Positions 24,694 through 32,964 of a stretch of 64,000 nt of DNA are shown here, one piece after another. The translations under genes were made by a program, and so were the position numbers. The notes below the pieces were generated by a model, which saw only the letters and a list, made by a program, of their open reading frames with translations, made no database searches and was not told the DNA's origin. The stretch is from a virus, in IMG/VR virus record IMGVR_UViG_3300032238_001058, positions 18,625 to 82,624 of that record, one strand, 5' to 3'. Numbering within the stretch: position 1 is the stretch's first letter; every line of letters begins with the position of its first letter.

Positions 24694-25170
24694 CTACTCT
24701 AGTTCAATTAGACGTGTTAGGTACCACTGCGCTTTCTTCAGTGATTCTGTCCCGCCTTTATATTTCTCACGCCAAACATACTTGGCAATATTACCCTTTA
24801 GGTATCCGCGATATTCTTCGGCGGTTAGCTGTGCCTCGATTGCTTCGATGCATTCAATCTCTCCGTCAGTGTAATGTGAAGGGTGATTAACTACATCTTT
24901 TTGGATGGAAGGGGTTGAACTTGTTGTTATTGCCCAGGGGACTGGGCAGACTCCATCTTTGCATTCATCACTTTCTATCGGAGCAAACCACGCCGTTTCG
25001 CCGAAAACAGCTGTTCCTTTTCGTCCGGTGCTCCCAAATCCAGCACTAACGTCTTGGGTTTTGGTGACGCTCCCATCGCCATCCCCTGCTCCATCGAAGG
25101 GATGTAACCCGTCGTTCCGAGCCGTGCTCCCTCTAGATTCAGTGGATTCCTTTCCAGACCTTGCTCGCAT
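24694..25170 (-). CDS. DUF3310 (SaV-like) protein, start uncertain
   Basis: The C-terminal 68 residues are a clear DUF3310 domain: VNHPSHYTDGEIECIEAI, then YLKGNIAKYVWRE and KAQWYL. Phage DUF3310 proteins are described as nucleotide-kinase-like, but their activity is not firmly known. The first 90 codons overlap the gene at 24975-25319 in another frame and encode a Gly/Ser/Thr-rich hydrophilic stretch. Between the upstream gene's stop and the domain there is no ATG, GTG or TTG in frame, so the protein either starts inside the neighbour or is made by frameshifting. Confidence 0.72.
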   Translation of the reverse strand: MRARSGKESTESRGSTARNDGLHPFDGAGDGDGSVTKTQDVSAGFGSTGRKGTAVFGETAWFAPIESDECKDGVCPVPWAITTSSTPSIQKDVVNHPSHYTDGEIECIEAIEAQLTAEEYRGYLKGNIAKYVWREKYKGGTESLKKAQWYLTRLIELE

Positions 25171-25319
25171 AACGCCAGACCCCTGTTGTACATGTCATAC
25201 AATGGTACATCATTTTCTTCGTTGGCGAGAGGAGCTTCAAAATCTTCCTCATTAAGACAACGGCAATCCAATTCATCTTGTACAAAACTATCTAAAAACC
25301 CTGCGGCAGAATGCATCAT
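24975..25319 (-). CDS. Hypothetical protein overlapping the DUF3310 gene
   Basis: 114 residues from ATG ATG. Acidic N-terminal half, then a Pro/Lys-rich end. No family recognised. Its last 196 bases are also open in the DUF3310 frame. Divergent from the plus-strand gene at 25356, with 36 bases between. Confidence 0.5.
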   Translation of the reverse strand: MMHSAAGFLDSFVQDELDCRCLNEEDFEAPLANEENDVPLYDMYNRGLALCEQGLERNPLNLEGARLGTTGYIPSMEQGMAMGASPKPKTLVLDLGAPDEKEQLFSAKRRGLLR

Positions 25320-25355
25320 GGTGTTTAAGCGATTTACGTCTCTTACAATGATAAG

Positions 25356-25832
25356 ATGGCAAACACTCCTCCACCTAATTCCGTAAAAAATCTAGGTACC
25401 TCTGGAAACGAGGACTCAGATTTAACGCCCGCATCTGGTTACAACGTAGACCTTAGATACGGAAACGCAAAAGAAGAGGAATATAAAAAAAGGGCGGATG
25501 TTCCAACAGTAACCCCTGGTTCTTGGCCCGAAAGACCGTCCTACACAAAAGAAGGAGATGTTATTAACCAGCAGAAAGCAGAAAAATTTATTAAATCAGC
25601 TAAAGCTGCTGGTCGTTTTCAAGTTGCAAGGGATTTAAACGAGTATACGCTCAAAGGCAAGACACCAAGAAATGCAACATACACGAATGTTTCTTCTTTT
25701 GGCCAGCCTTTTGGAGGATTACAAACGCCCTCGATGGGAGAATCTGGTGGCAAAGGCGGGTACGTTGGATATGCCGACAAACCAACGTCATCTGCCGGCA
25801 AACCATTCTCTTGGTTAGATAGGTTTGGTTGA
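25356..25832 (+). CDS. Hypothetical protein
   Basis: 158 residues, hydrophilic, rich in Gly, Pro, Ser, Lys and Tyr, mostly disordered, ending in a short SWLDRFG motif. No family recognised. It stands alone on the plus strand and converges with dCTP deaminase with no gap. Confidence 0.6.
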   Translation: MANTPPPNSVKNLGTSGNEDSDLTPASGYNVDLRYGNAKEEEYKKRADVPTVTPGSWPERPSYTKEGDVINQQKAEKFIKSAKAAGRFQVARDLNEYTLKGKTPRNATYTNVSSFGQPFGGLQTPSMGESGGKGGYVGYADKPTSSAGKPFSWLDRFG

Positions 25833-26420
25833 TTAAACCTGAGAGAATACTACGTTATTTGGTTGATCTTGATACTTGCCCTTTCGGTCCTGGTAACTAA
25901 CCTCACAAGGGTTACCACGATAGAAAAGTAATTGAGTGATCCCTTCGTTTGCGTATATACGATTAAAAAGTCCAGTGCAGTTACTTATTTCCAATGTCAA
26001 GTAACCTTCCCAACCGCTTTCGGCTGGCGTAATGTTTACAAGGATTCCTGAACGAGCGTACGTAGACTTACCAACTGCAACTACGGTCACATCTCGTGGT
26101 AATTGCAACCGTTCTTGCGCAACGCCAAGGCAATAACCGTATGGAGGAAGTAAAAAATATTGACCGCGTTCGTCTTCTAAAAGATCCGCAGGTTTCAAAA
26201 TGGTTGGATCAAAGTTCTTTGGATCACAATCACCACCTTGGATCTTACCAAAAATTAAACACTGACTAGGTGAGAGCCGGATATCGTAACCGTATGAACT
26301 CAGTCCGTAACTAAGGAGCTTGCGTCCGTTTTCTTTGTTGACAAGGTGATCAACAAAGGGTTCGATCATTCCTTTTTTTTCGGCAAGTTGCTTGATCTCC
26401 CAGTCGGCCAGTACGCTCAT
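25833..26420 (-). CDS. dcd: dCTP deaminase
   Basis: 195 residues. Converts dCTP to dUTP (some family members go on to dUMP), supplying the thymidylate route together with ThyX at 62989. Family hallmarks: SYGYDIRLS (residues 41-49), GKSTYARSGI (118-127) and TPAESGWEGYLTLEISN (131-147), which contains the catalytic Glu and allosteric region. Length is normal. Head of a small minus-strand cluster. Confidence 0.92.
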   Translation of the reverse strand: MSVLADWEIKQLAEKKGMIEPFVDHLVNKENGRKLLSYGLSSYGYDIRLSPSQCLIFGKIQGGDCDPKNFDPTILKPADLLEDERGQYFLLPPYGYCLGVAQERLQLPRDVTVVAVGKSTYARSGILVNITPAESGWEGYLTLEISNCTGLFNRIYANEGITQLLFYRGNPCEVSYQDRKGKYQDQPNNVVFSQV

Positions 26421-26453
26421 GATTTTTTGTAATCGTATTTCAGTATACTCGGC

Positions 26454-27047
26454 TCAAGAAAGGATGTGCCCACGTTCCGAGTAGATGTCTATGAATCGTT
26501 CCGTTGCCTCGCTTGCACAATCCATGGGAGGAAGGTACACAAGGAAAGAAGTACACGTAGTTGCAACTTCAACTTTTCCTTGGCGATGACGATTGAGCTT
26601 TGGCACCGTCCTTAAAATACACATTGGAAATTCAAAAATTTTAGGTTCGTAACGAATCATGTCAGGACAATTACTAAAATAAAGACCTTGCTTTACTTGA
26701 CCTGACAACCATTCATGGTACAAACGCCGAAACCATACGGCATGAGAAGAGGTCAATGATAAAGCAGAGGCTCGTGTCATTTTCCATCGTTCATGTTTCT
26801 TATCCCAAAAATATGCTCCAGCGGGGGGAAACAAATATACATTTCCATACCAAAGTTGCGTATTTAATGCATCATCTGATGGTGTGTAAAACTGTTTAGC
26901 TTGTACATATTCGTTGGCAATTTTGGAACTTGCTACATCTAGATCAATTCCACTCATCAATTCGTTAGCAGCACATACAAGATCCGAGCTAGTGATCCAC
27001 TCAATTTCTTCGGACTTGGATTTAATCTTGCGAGCGCCTCCGGTCAT
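26454..27047 (-). CDS. Dam-like phage N6-adenine methyltransferase, degenerate active site
   Basis: 197 residues with the layout of the phage DNA N-6-adenine methyltransferase family: an N-terminal EWITSSDLV, then IDLDVASS and AKQFYTPSDDAL (substrate and cofactor region), then the catalytic-loop position. In active enzymes that loop reads NPPY/W; here it reads LFPPAG, losing the Asn. The rest of the fold looks intact, including the VYLPP end. It may be an inactive DNA-binding derivative or use a changed mechanism. Overlaps the next gene upstream by ATGA. Confidence 0.6.
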   Translation of the reverse strand: MTGGARKIKSKSEEIEWITSSDLVCAANELMSGIDLDVASSKIANEYVQAKQFYTPSDDALNTQLWYGNVYLFPPAGAYFWDKKHERWKMTRASALSLTSSHAVWFRRLYHEWLSGQVKQGLYFSNCPDMIRYEPKIFEFPMCILRTVPKLNRHRQGKVEVATTCTSFLVYLPPMDCASEATERFIDIYSERGHILS

Positions 27048-27436
27048 TTTTTTTCATCCACTTTGTTGTAATCAATTTCTAAATAACGCATGCCGTCACG
27101 ATCGTTAATCAAGTATCCTGCTTTTTCCAGGGGATTAATCTTTTGTGCGGCTTCAAGAATACGTCTAAATGTTTCAGCTAGATCTCCATTATTTTCATGT
27201 TCACACTCCTCTTGTGCTGAGTGCAACTCTTTGAGTGTCATGAAAAACATTGAACGTTCTTTGTTTTTAGGTTGAAAGACCATGATACCTGGCCCCTCAA
27301 CTTCCCACATTTTGCAGTAATGCTGCCCCATGTCACTCAGAATTAATTTCAAAGTGCCGTCAAGGATCTTGGCTTTTGTTTCATCCATCTCTGGACCAAT
27401 AACAGAAGCAATTAACTTTTCACGTCGGTTTGACAT
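27044..27436 (-). CDS. Hypothetical protein in accessory operon
   Basis: 130 residues, soluble, charged, mixed alpha/beta, with a Lys-rich end. No family recognised. Its stop overlaps the Dam-like start, and its start lies inside the upstream gene, so all four minus-strand genes here appear to be one operon. Confidence 0.6.
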   Translation of the reverse strand: MSNRREKLIASVIGPEMDETKAKILDGTLKLILSDMGQHYCKMWEVEGPGIMVFQPKNKERSMFFMTLKELHSAQEECEHENNGDLAETFRRILEAAQKINPLEKAGYLINDRDGMRYLEIDYNKVDEKK

Positions 27437-27891
27437 TTTTCTATTAACCCTTGGCGTTGTAATGATTCTAGAAGTTTTTCGGTAGGTTGGTACAAGACAA
27501 CTAACTTGCCAAGGATGCCACGTTTTTTGACAAGTTTCCCCGCTTGGTCTCGTACCTTGTTAAATTCACCAGATCGAATCAAGTATTCCGCAACGCATCG
27601 AAGCCTTCTTTTCAATGGTAATTCGGCTTGCGGAAATTTACCACAGATTGTGTCTGCTTGTAAATCTTGGAATACAAGACGTAAACGATTGGCTAAAGTC
27701 ATGCCAGAATTAATGTCTTCTTCTTCATACTTTTTTAAGTTTTCCAGGTAACGGCGCAGACACCCGTCATCAAATGATCCACTGGGAGGGAGAAACATCT
27801 CCACTTGATTTGCCAAAGATTCCGGTAGTGTTTCCTGGTAATTCTTAATGGCAACCTTGTTGATATTTACGGTTTGAAATCGATGTGCCAT
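27412..27891 (-). CDS. Hypothetical protein in accessory operon
   Basis: 159 residues, Leu/Lys/Arg-rich and helical. The C-terminal part (residues 100-150) has spacing suggestive of a winged helix, but no confident motif. Overlaps its neighbours by 25 and 1 bases. Function unknown. Confidence 0.6.
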   Translation of the reverse strand: MAHRFQTVNINKVAIKNYQETLPESLANQVEMFLPPSGSFDDGCLRRYLENLKKYEEEDINSGMTLANRLRLVFQDLQADTICGKFPQAELPLKRRLRCVAEYLIRSGEFNKVRDQAGKLVKKRGILGKLVVLYQPTEKLLESLQRQGLIEKCQTDVKS

Positions 27892-28301
27892 TATTTAAGG
27901 AACGCGTTGGTTGACTGATACATATCTGCGCGGCCTCGTAAATCCACCGAAGTTAACTCACGGTTTTTGGCAAAAGATTGAATAAGTTGATTCCAAGGGA
28001 TACGAAGGACTGCTTTACGGTTTGTTCCGGGGGATATGTTGACGTAATGAATGCCCTCGACCCAGCCTTTTGCCGGTTCTTTTCTTCCAATTGCAATCCA
28101 ATTTCTAATGGTTTGATCGGATACTCCAAGACGTCGTCCACATTCTTCGGTTGAAACATATTCATCAGCATAAGCATCTGGACATAAAGCGTCTGTTTCT
28201 TCGTTTGAATATCGGCTGTGCCACATAGAAGCAAGGATATTTCGTATCCCTTTTAGTTCTTGTGCAATGTCCTCAAGGCCCTTTCTGATTCCGTAACTCA
28301 T
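27891..28301 (-). CDS. MerR-like helix-turn-helix protein
   Basis: 136 residues. N-terminal helix, then an HTH at residues 48-72 (YVSTEECGRRLGVSDQTI), then a small beta wing and a helical end. First gene of the minus-strand cluster with Dam-like and dcd genes, so perhaps its regulator. Related in style to the lone HTH gene at 19831. Divergent from 28355. Confidence 0.65.
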   Translation of the reverse strand: MSYGIRKGLEDIAQELKGIRNILASMWHSRYSNEETDALCPDAYADEYVSTEECGRRLGVSDQTIRNWIAIGRKEPAKGWVEGIHYVNISPGTNRKAVLRIPWNQLIQSFAKNRELTSVDLRGRADMYQSTNAFLK

Positions 28302-28354
28302 AACTACAGGCGTTCTGTTTATATGTTAGTCTGTCAACAAAACCATTTGTGACG

Positions 28355-28651
28355 ATGGAAGAGCAAGTTTTACCTAGCCAAGTACCAGTGCAACCTCCCC
28401 TGGAGCCACAGATCACACCTGAGCAGTTGGCTGAAATGAAAGCAATGGCGCGAGAACGTGCCATCCAGCAAACCATTGCTCAACGTGCAGTTTTACCGCA
28501 ACAACCGCAGGTGGTTTATGTGCGCCGCAACCTTACGGTTGCAGAATTACTGCTTGTGATCTTGCTTTCTTGTGGAATTGTAACAGGACTTCAAGTATCG
28601 TGGAACTTTATTTCTAACTTGTTGCCACGAATCGAGGTTAAGATGCGCTAA
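28355..28651 (+). CDS. Small single-pass membrane protein
   Basis: 98 residues from ATG 28355 (a GTG at 28349 is also in frame). Pro/Gln-rich N-terminus, a charged helix, and one transmembrane helix at about residues 65-83 (LLLVILLSCGIVTGL). No family recognised; orientation and role unknown. Confidence 0.6.
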   Translation: MEEQVLPSQVPVQPPLEPQITPEQLAEMKAMARERAIQQTIAQRAVLPQQPQVVYVRRNLTVAELLLVILLSCGIVTGLQVSWNFISNLLPRIEVKMR

Positions 28652-28698
28652 GTAAAACGCTTTATAATTAAAGCATAGGTATTCTGTACGAATAGCAG

Positions 28699-30318
28699 GT
28701 GGCAAATAGAAGGATTTCCGAATTTCCGTCAATTAACGGCACTGCTATTGATGAGCAGGACTTGCTAACGCTTGTCCATGTATTTGAGGTAGACCCTACT
28801 CTGCGTAATAAAAAGATTACCTTTACGCAGTTCAAAGAATACCTCAATTTGTACTATGCTCCAGCAAGCGGTGCAACCTTTAGTGGCAACGTAACTATTG
28901 CTGGAAATCTTACCGTAACTGGTACGAGTACTTTTGCAGCACTCAACAGTTCAAGCCTTGGAACTTTTAGTGGAATCCTTGTACAAAATAATGCAACTGT
29001 AAGTGGAACTGTAAGCGGCACAACAATCACTGGTACCAATCTTCAAGGTACCAATGTCAACGCTATTACTGTCACAACAACAACTGCGACCGGAACTACG
29101 GCCAACTTTACGAGTGGGCGTTTTCAATCTTTATCAGGCGCAACAATCACAGGTGGACAAGTCACTGCTACCTCTGGTACCTACACCACATTAAGTGGAA
29201 CAACAATTACAGGCACCACTGTTGCGGCAACTACAGGTACATTCCAAACTCTTTCGACTCCCATTCTCACCGTTAGCGGCAACTTGTCCGTTGCAAGTGG
29301 ACTAACAGTAACTGGTCTTGCTCAATTTGCATCTGGTGTACAAGTAACTGGTACGTTATCTGGTACTACCGTTACTGGGACAACTGCAAGTTTTAGCACT
29401 GTAAGTGGTGTATCTGGGATATTCACTACCCAAGTTTCAGGTGCAACCATAACCGGAAACAATGTACTTGCATCTAATGTCACGGGAGTTTCTGGCGTAT
29501 TTACTACAAGGGTTTCAGGTGCCACCGTAACTGGCAACACAGGATCCTTTGGTAACGTAAACGGAATCTCTGGCGTCTTTACCCAGTCTCTGTCTGGGGC
29601 CATGATCACAGGTGACGCTGGTCGTTTTTCTGTAATCACTGGTGTATCCGGTGTTTATACAAACATATCCGGTACCACAATCACTGGAGATACCGCTCTA
29701 GTTACAAATATCACTGGTGTATCCGGTGTGTTCACCAGCCGTGTGTCTGGTACCACCGTTACAGGTACTACGGCTGCATTTACAAACATTACTGGTGTAT
29801 CTGGCGTTTTTACCACCAGTGTTTCAGGTGCAACCGTAACTGGTATAAGCGGGCAATTTGTCAACGTTACAGCAGGCACTGGAATATTTACACTTGTTTC
29901 CGGTACCACTGTTACAGGTGACACAGGTTCTTTTACTAACCTCACTGGTATTGTTGGTATTTTTACCACGAGTGTCTCAGGTGTAACCGTAGCAGGCACG
30001 ACAGTTACTGGTGCAACAGGCATCTTTACTTACGTGACCGGCACCACAATTACCGGCGTAACTATAAATGCTGCAACAGGTGTATTTACTACGCTTCAAG
30101 CAACCAACCTTAGTTTTACCAACACAACAGTCTCTGGTAACTTAACAGTTGTTGGATCTGGTTTTTTTGGTTCTGGTGTTTCTATTACAGGTGCCGTTAC
30201 TGGCGTAAGCGGTGTATTTACCGCTCCTTCTGGCGCCACACCTACTTTGATTTCCTCTGGTGTAATTTCAGGGGATGCAGGTTTAATTATTCGTGGAACC
30301 ATCACGGTTCTTCCGTAA
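28699..30318 (+). CDS. Repetitive tail fibre protein
   Basis: 539 residues, GTG start. Residues 1-45 are a small folded region (ISEFPS..., FTQFKEYL) resembling the N-terminal attachment part of cyanophage fibres. The remainder is Thr/Gly/Ser/Val beta-helix-like sequence built from 26-29-residue repeats around TGVSGVFTT and VSGATVTG. Such sequences form long trimeric shafts. Directly followed by a second fibre gene. Confidence 0.7.
   Translation: MANRRISEFPSINGTAIDEQDLLTLVHVFEVDPTLRNKKITFTQFKEYLNLYYAPASGATFSGNVTIAGNLTVTGTSTFAALNSSSLGTFSGILVQNNATVSGTVSGTTITGTNLQGTNVNAITVTTTTATGTTANFTSGRFQSLSGATITGGQVTATSGTYTTLSGTTITGTTVAATTGTFQTLSTPILTVSGNLSVASGLTVTGLAQFASGVQVTGTLSGTTVTGTTASFSTVSGVSGIFTTQVSGATITGNNVLASNVTGVSGVFTTRVSGATVTGNTGSFGNVNGISGVFTQSLSGAMITGDAGRFSVITGVSGVYTNISGTTITGDTALVTNITGVSGVFTSRVSGTTVTGTTAAFTNITGVSGVFTTSVSGATVTGISGQFVNVTAGTGIFTLVSGTTVTGDTGSFTNLTGIVGIFTTSVSGVTVAGTTVTGATGIFTYVTGTTITGVTINAATGVFTTLQATNLSFTNTTVSGNLTVVGSGFFGSGVSITGAVTGVSGVFTAPSGATPTLISSGVISGDAGLIIRGTITVLP
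28860..30090 (+). repeat. Degenerate coding repeats in fibre shaft
   Basis: Recurrent units of about 75-87 bases encode TGVSGVFTT/VSGATVTG blocks, clearest from about 29.4 to 30.0 kb. Copies are diverged at the DNA level. Confidence 0.7.
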
Positions 30319-30340
30319 ACCTATCTATTTATTTGTACAG

Positions 30341-30347
30341 TAAAATA
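30341..30347 (+). promoter_or_regulatory. TAAAATA late-promoter-like box
   Basis: TAAAATA 23 bases before the ATG at 30364. One of seven such boxes. Confidence 0.4.
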
Positions 30348-30363
30348 AAGAAAAAAGATTATC

Positions 30364-32286
30364 ATGGCGTACGGCACCATCAAGGTAGATAACATTACTT
30401 TCACCAATGCTGGAAGTGATCAAACTATTACGGTCTCTGGTTTATTTGCATCTACTTCTGGAAACCTGACAGTCACTGGTACTGTATCTGGTAATACAAT
30501 TAAAGGTCAAACAATTTCAGGTGTTACGGTCACTGGCACGACTGCAAACTTTACCAGTGGCAACTTTACCAATATCAGTGGTGGCACCTATACAATTACT
30601 TCGGGTGTGTTTGCTGCAGGTAGTGCAGCAGCTCCATCAATTAGTTTTGCGTCTTATCCTAATACGGGGTTGTATCGCCCTGGTGCAGATCAAATCGCCA
30701 TTGCAACTAGTGGCACTGGGCGTTTATTTGTTGATGCAAATGGAAACATTGCGATAGGCACTTCTGCCACATCTAATTTTGGTTCAACGGCTAGAAGTTT
30801 TGATATTAACTCAGCCGGCGGTGTAGCCAATTTATATGTAAAAACAGGCACGGTTGGTGGCGGCCTAATGGCTGATGCCGGCAACGGTTACATACAAGTT
30901 TGGACAGCAACAAGTCATCCAATTGCATTTAACATTGCTTTTTCGGAAAAGATGAGGCTTGATACCTCAGGCCGCCTAGGTCTGGGGGCTACTACAGCTC
31001 CAGGAAGTATTGATGCCAAAATGTGGATTGATCAATCTTCGACCAGTGATTACGGTTTAGAGATTAACTCAAGTGGTGGCGTAAAAAGACCGGGTCTTTG
31101 GTTCAGAGATGCCTCAGGTGCGCTTGCAGGCCGAATTGTCGGACAAGCGGGTCTAGAACTTGCAACCACTGCCAGCGCCACTCCTGCAGTAACTATTGAC
31201 GCATCACAGCGAGTAGGGATTGGGACCAGTAGTCCTGGCAAAACACTTGATGTAAGTGGCGATGCGCGTTTTTATAGTGATTCAAGTAACGTAGACGTTT
31301 CAATTAATCGCCAAGGTAATGGTATATATAATCCAGCTCTGACAATATGGTCTGCATATAGTTTAACCGTTCCTAGCTTTAGGTTTACTATAGACACCAA
31401 CGGCACTGCCATTCAGTATCTCAATAAACTGCGGTTTATGGATACTTATGCCAGTAACACAGAACGCGCCCGCATCGACGGCTCCGGCAGGTTGTTGGTG
31501 GGGACTTCTACCAGCCGTAATGCTCGAATTGCCTATGGACCTAGCGGTGGATCACTATCTAGCGACCCTTTCCCCATTCAAAATGAATCAGGCAGTGTTG
31601 CTGGAGCCTCGTTTATTACTAATCGCAACGCCGATCCAAGTGGTTCTTATGTGGTGCTTGGGAGGTCCAGGGGGCCAAGTCCAGGTGGTACAGACATTGT
31701 CAACGCTGGCGATAACTTGGGTTCTATTTCATTTAACGGTGCTGATGGTACTAATTTAGAAATCGCCGCTACTATTCGATGCGATGTAGATGGTACCCCT
31801 GGCACTGGGGATATGCCGGGCCGCCTCGTTTTTTCCACAACGAGCGATGGTGCGAGCAGCCCAACGGAACGGATGAGGATCGACAGCTCAGGCAAGTTGT
31901 TGGTTGGTACTTCTACAAGCACTATGTCAGGTGCTACTGTTCAGCAAAATGGACTTCATGGTGTTGTTACCAATACAGCACTCCTTGCATTGAATGGTAC
32001 TTTAGATATTACTATTGCTAGTGGTGGCGTCTCTTTTACAGGATTTTTAATTGTTGAAAACACCTATGCACCCTCTGCAAGTACAAGAACACAAACCTTG
32101 TATGCAGTTATGGGCAGGGGAACTACTGCAACATTCACTTCTTTAGCAACTACCAATGGAAGCGTTTCTGCCGCTCCGTTTACTTTGACTGTTCCTAGTG
32201 CTGGCGTAATTCGTTTTACAAACACTACAACAGGAGGAGGTAGTTCTAATTGTAATTTAGTTTGGATGGGTCCTGCGGGCTACTAA
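30364..32286 (+). CDS. Tail fibre protein with peptidase-like or head-binding C-terminus
   Basis: 640 residues. The N-terminal 90 residues continue the TVTGT/VSG shaft style of the neighbouring fibre. The middle has repeated RLFVDANGN, RLGLGA and KLLVGTST units, each following a MRIDSSG-type strand, typical of phage fibre shafts. The last 110 residues are a beta-rich globular end, the likely receptor-binding tip. Binding target unknown. Confidence 0.72.
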   Translation: MAYGTIKVDNITFTNAGSDQTITVSGLFASTSGNLTVTGTVSGNTIKGQTISGVTVTGTTANFTSGNFTNISGGTYTITSGVFAAGSAAAPSISFASYPNTGLYRPGADQIAIATSGTGRLFVDANGNIAIGTSATSNFGSTARSFDINSAGGVANLYVKTGTVGGGLMADAGNGYIQVWTATSHPIAFNIAFSEKMRLDTSGRLGLGATTAPGSIDAKMWIDQSSTSDYGLEINSSGGVKRPGLWFRDASGALAGRIVGQAGLELATTASATPAVTIDASQRVGIGTSSPGKTLDVSGDARFYSDSSNVDVSINRQGNGIYNPALTIWSAYSLTVPSFRFTIDTNGTAIQYLNKLRFMDTYASNTERARIDGSGRLLVGTSTSRNARIAYGPSGGSLSSDPFPIQNESGSVAGASFITNRNADPSGSYVVLGRSRGPSPGGTDIVNAGDNLGSISFNGADGTNLEIAATIRCDVDGTPGTGDMPGRLVFSTTSDGASSPTERMRIDSSGKLLVGTSTSTMSGATVQQNGLHGVVTNTALLALNGTLDITIASGGVSFTGFLIVENTYAPSASTRTQTLYAVMGRGTTATFTSLATTNGSVSAAPFTLTVPSAGVIRFTNTTTGGGSSNCNLVWMGPAGY

Positions 32287-32363
32287 TTCTACTGATACCA
32301 GGGGGCAACCGGCCTACTCAACAGGTTGCACTCGGTTTATTAGCACAACATATGTTTCCCTGG

Positions 32364-32370
32364 TAAAATA
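32364..32370 (+). promoter_or_regulatory. TAAAATA late-promoter-like box
   Basis: TAAAATA 24 bases before the ATG at 32388, in a 100-bp gap that also holds an inverted CCAGGG/CCCTGG pair. One of seven such boxes. Confidence 0.4.
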
Positions 32371-32387
32371 AAAGAAAACAATGCGTT

Positions 32388-32711
32388 ATGGCTAACACTG
32401 TTTGGGATATTTCCAACATGGAGCGTCATCTTCCTGATGGCGAAACTTGTCCTGATGGCGCTGTCTACACTGTGCACTGGACTGCTTCCCTGGAAGAAGA
32501 CGGTGAAACTGTAGGTGCATATGGTAGCGTCGGTCTTGGTGCTCCTGACCCCACTTCCTTTGTTCCTTTCGATCAACTGACCAAAGAAGAAGTTATTGGT
32601 TGGGTACTCTCCACCCTTGGCGTGGATCAAGTTGTTTCCATTGAGGAATCACTGTATAACCAAATCCAGCAGAAAGCTAACCCCACTTCGGCTGCTGGTG
32701 TTCCTTGGTGA
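32388..32711 (+). CDS. Conserved cyanophage-type small protein
   Basis: 107 residues. Starts ANTVWDI, followed by a VHW strand, VGLG and EEVIGWVLSTLG. I recognise this general pattern (W..V start, EVIGWV helix) as a small protein frequent near fibre genes in cyanophages. Function unknown. Confidence 0.6.
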   Translation: MANTVWDISNMERHLPDGETCPDGAVYTVHWTASLEEDGETVGAYGSVGLGAPDPTSFVPFDQLTKEEVIGWVLSTLGVDQVVSIEESLYNQIQQKANPTSAAGVPW

Positions 32712-32746
32712 TTAGTTGCTATACTTTTTAAAGTCACTTGTTTAAC

Positions 32747-32923
32747 ATGACCTGCAAGAAGTCTGAACTTGTCTCGGCAATTAATTCCTTTGGTTCTGCC
32801 CGTGCTACCGGCGACGGTAACCTTATTGCTTTTGCTGGTAACCTCATTGGTCAACTCCTGGAAACCATTGAGTTTGCACCGGAAGAACCGACTGAAACTA
32901 CCGAGACTGAAGTCGTTGAGTGA
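32747..32923 (+). CDS. Small hypothetical protein (58 aa)
   Basis: 58 residues from ATG 32747; a TTG at 32738 is also in frame. One amphipathic Gly/Ala/Leu helix and an acidic Thr/Glu tail. No family recognised. Confidence 0.5.
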   Translation: MTCKKSELVSAINSFGSARATGDGNLIAFAGNLIGQLLETIEFAPEEPTETTETEVVE

Positions 32924-32964
32924 TTTGGTACACTTGACTTAGAGTTAAGAAAACCTCTAGGTCG

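Noticed and set aside
24905-25255. 116-codon plus-strand open frame opposite DUF3310
   Set aside because: Antisense to the recognisable DUF3310 gene and its neighbour; Ser/Pro-rich with no support.
28860-30090. Regular short repeats resembling a CRISPR array
   Set aside because: Repeats are in frame, diverged and encode a fibre shaft; no constant repeat with unique spacers.
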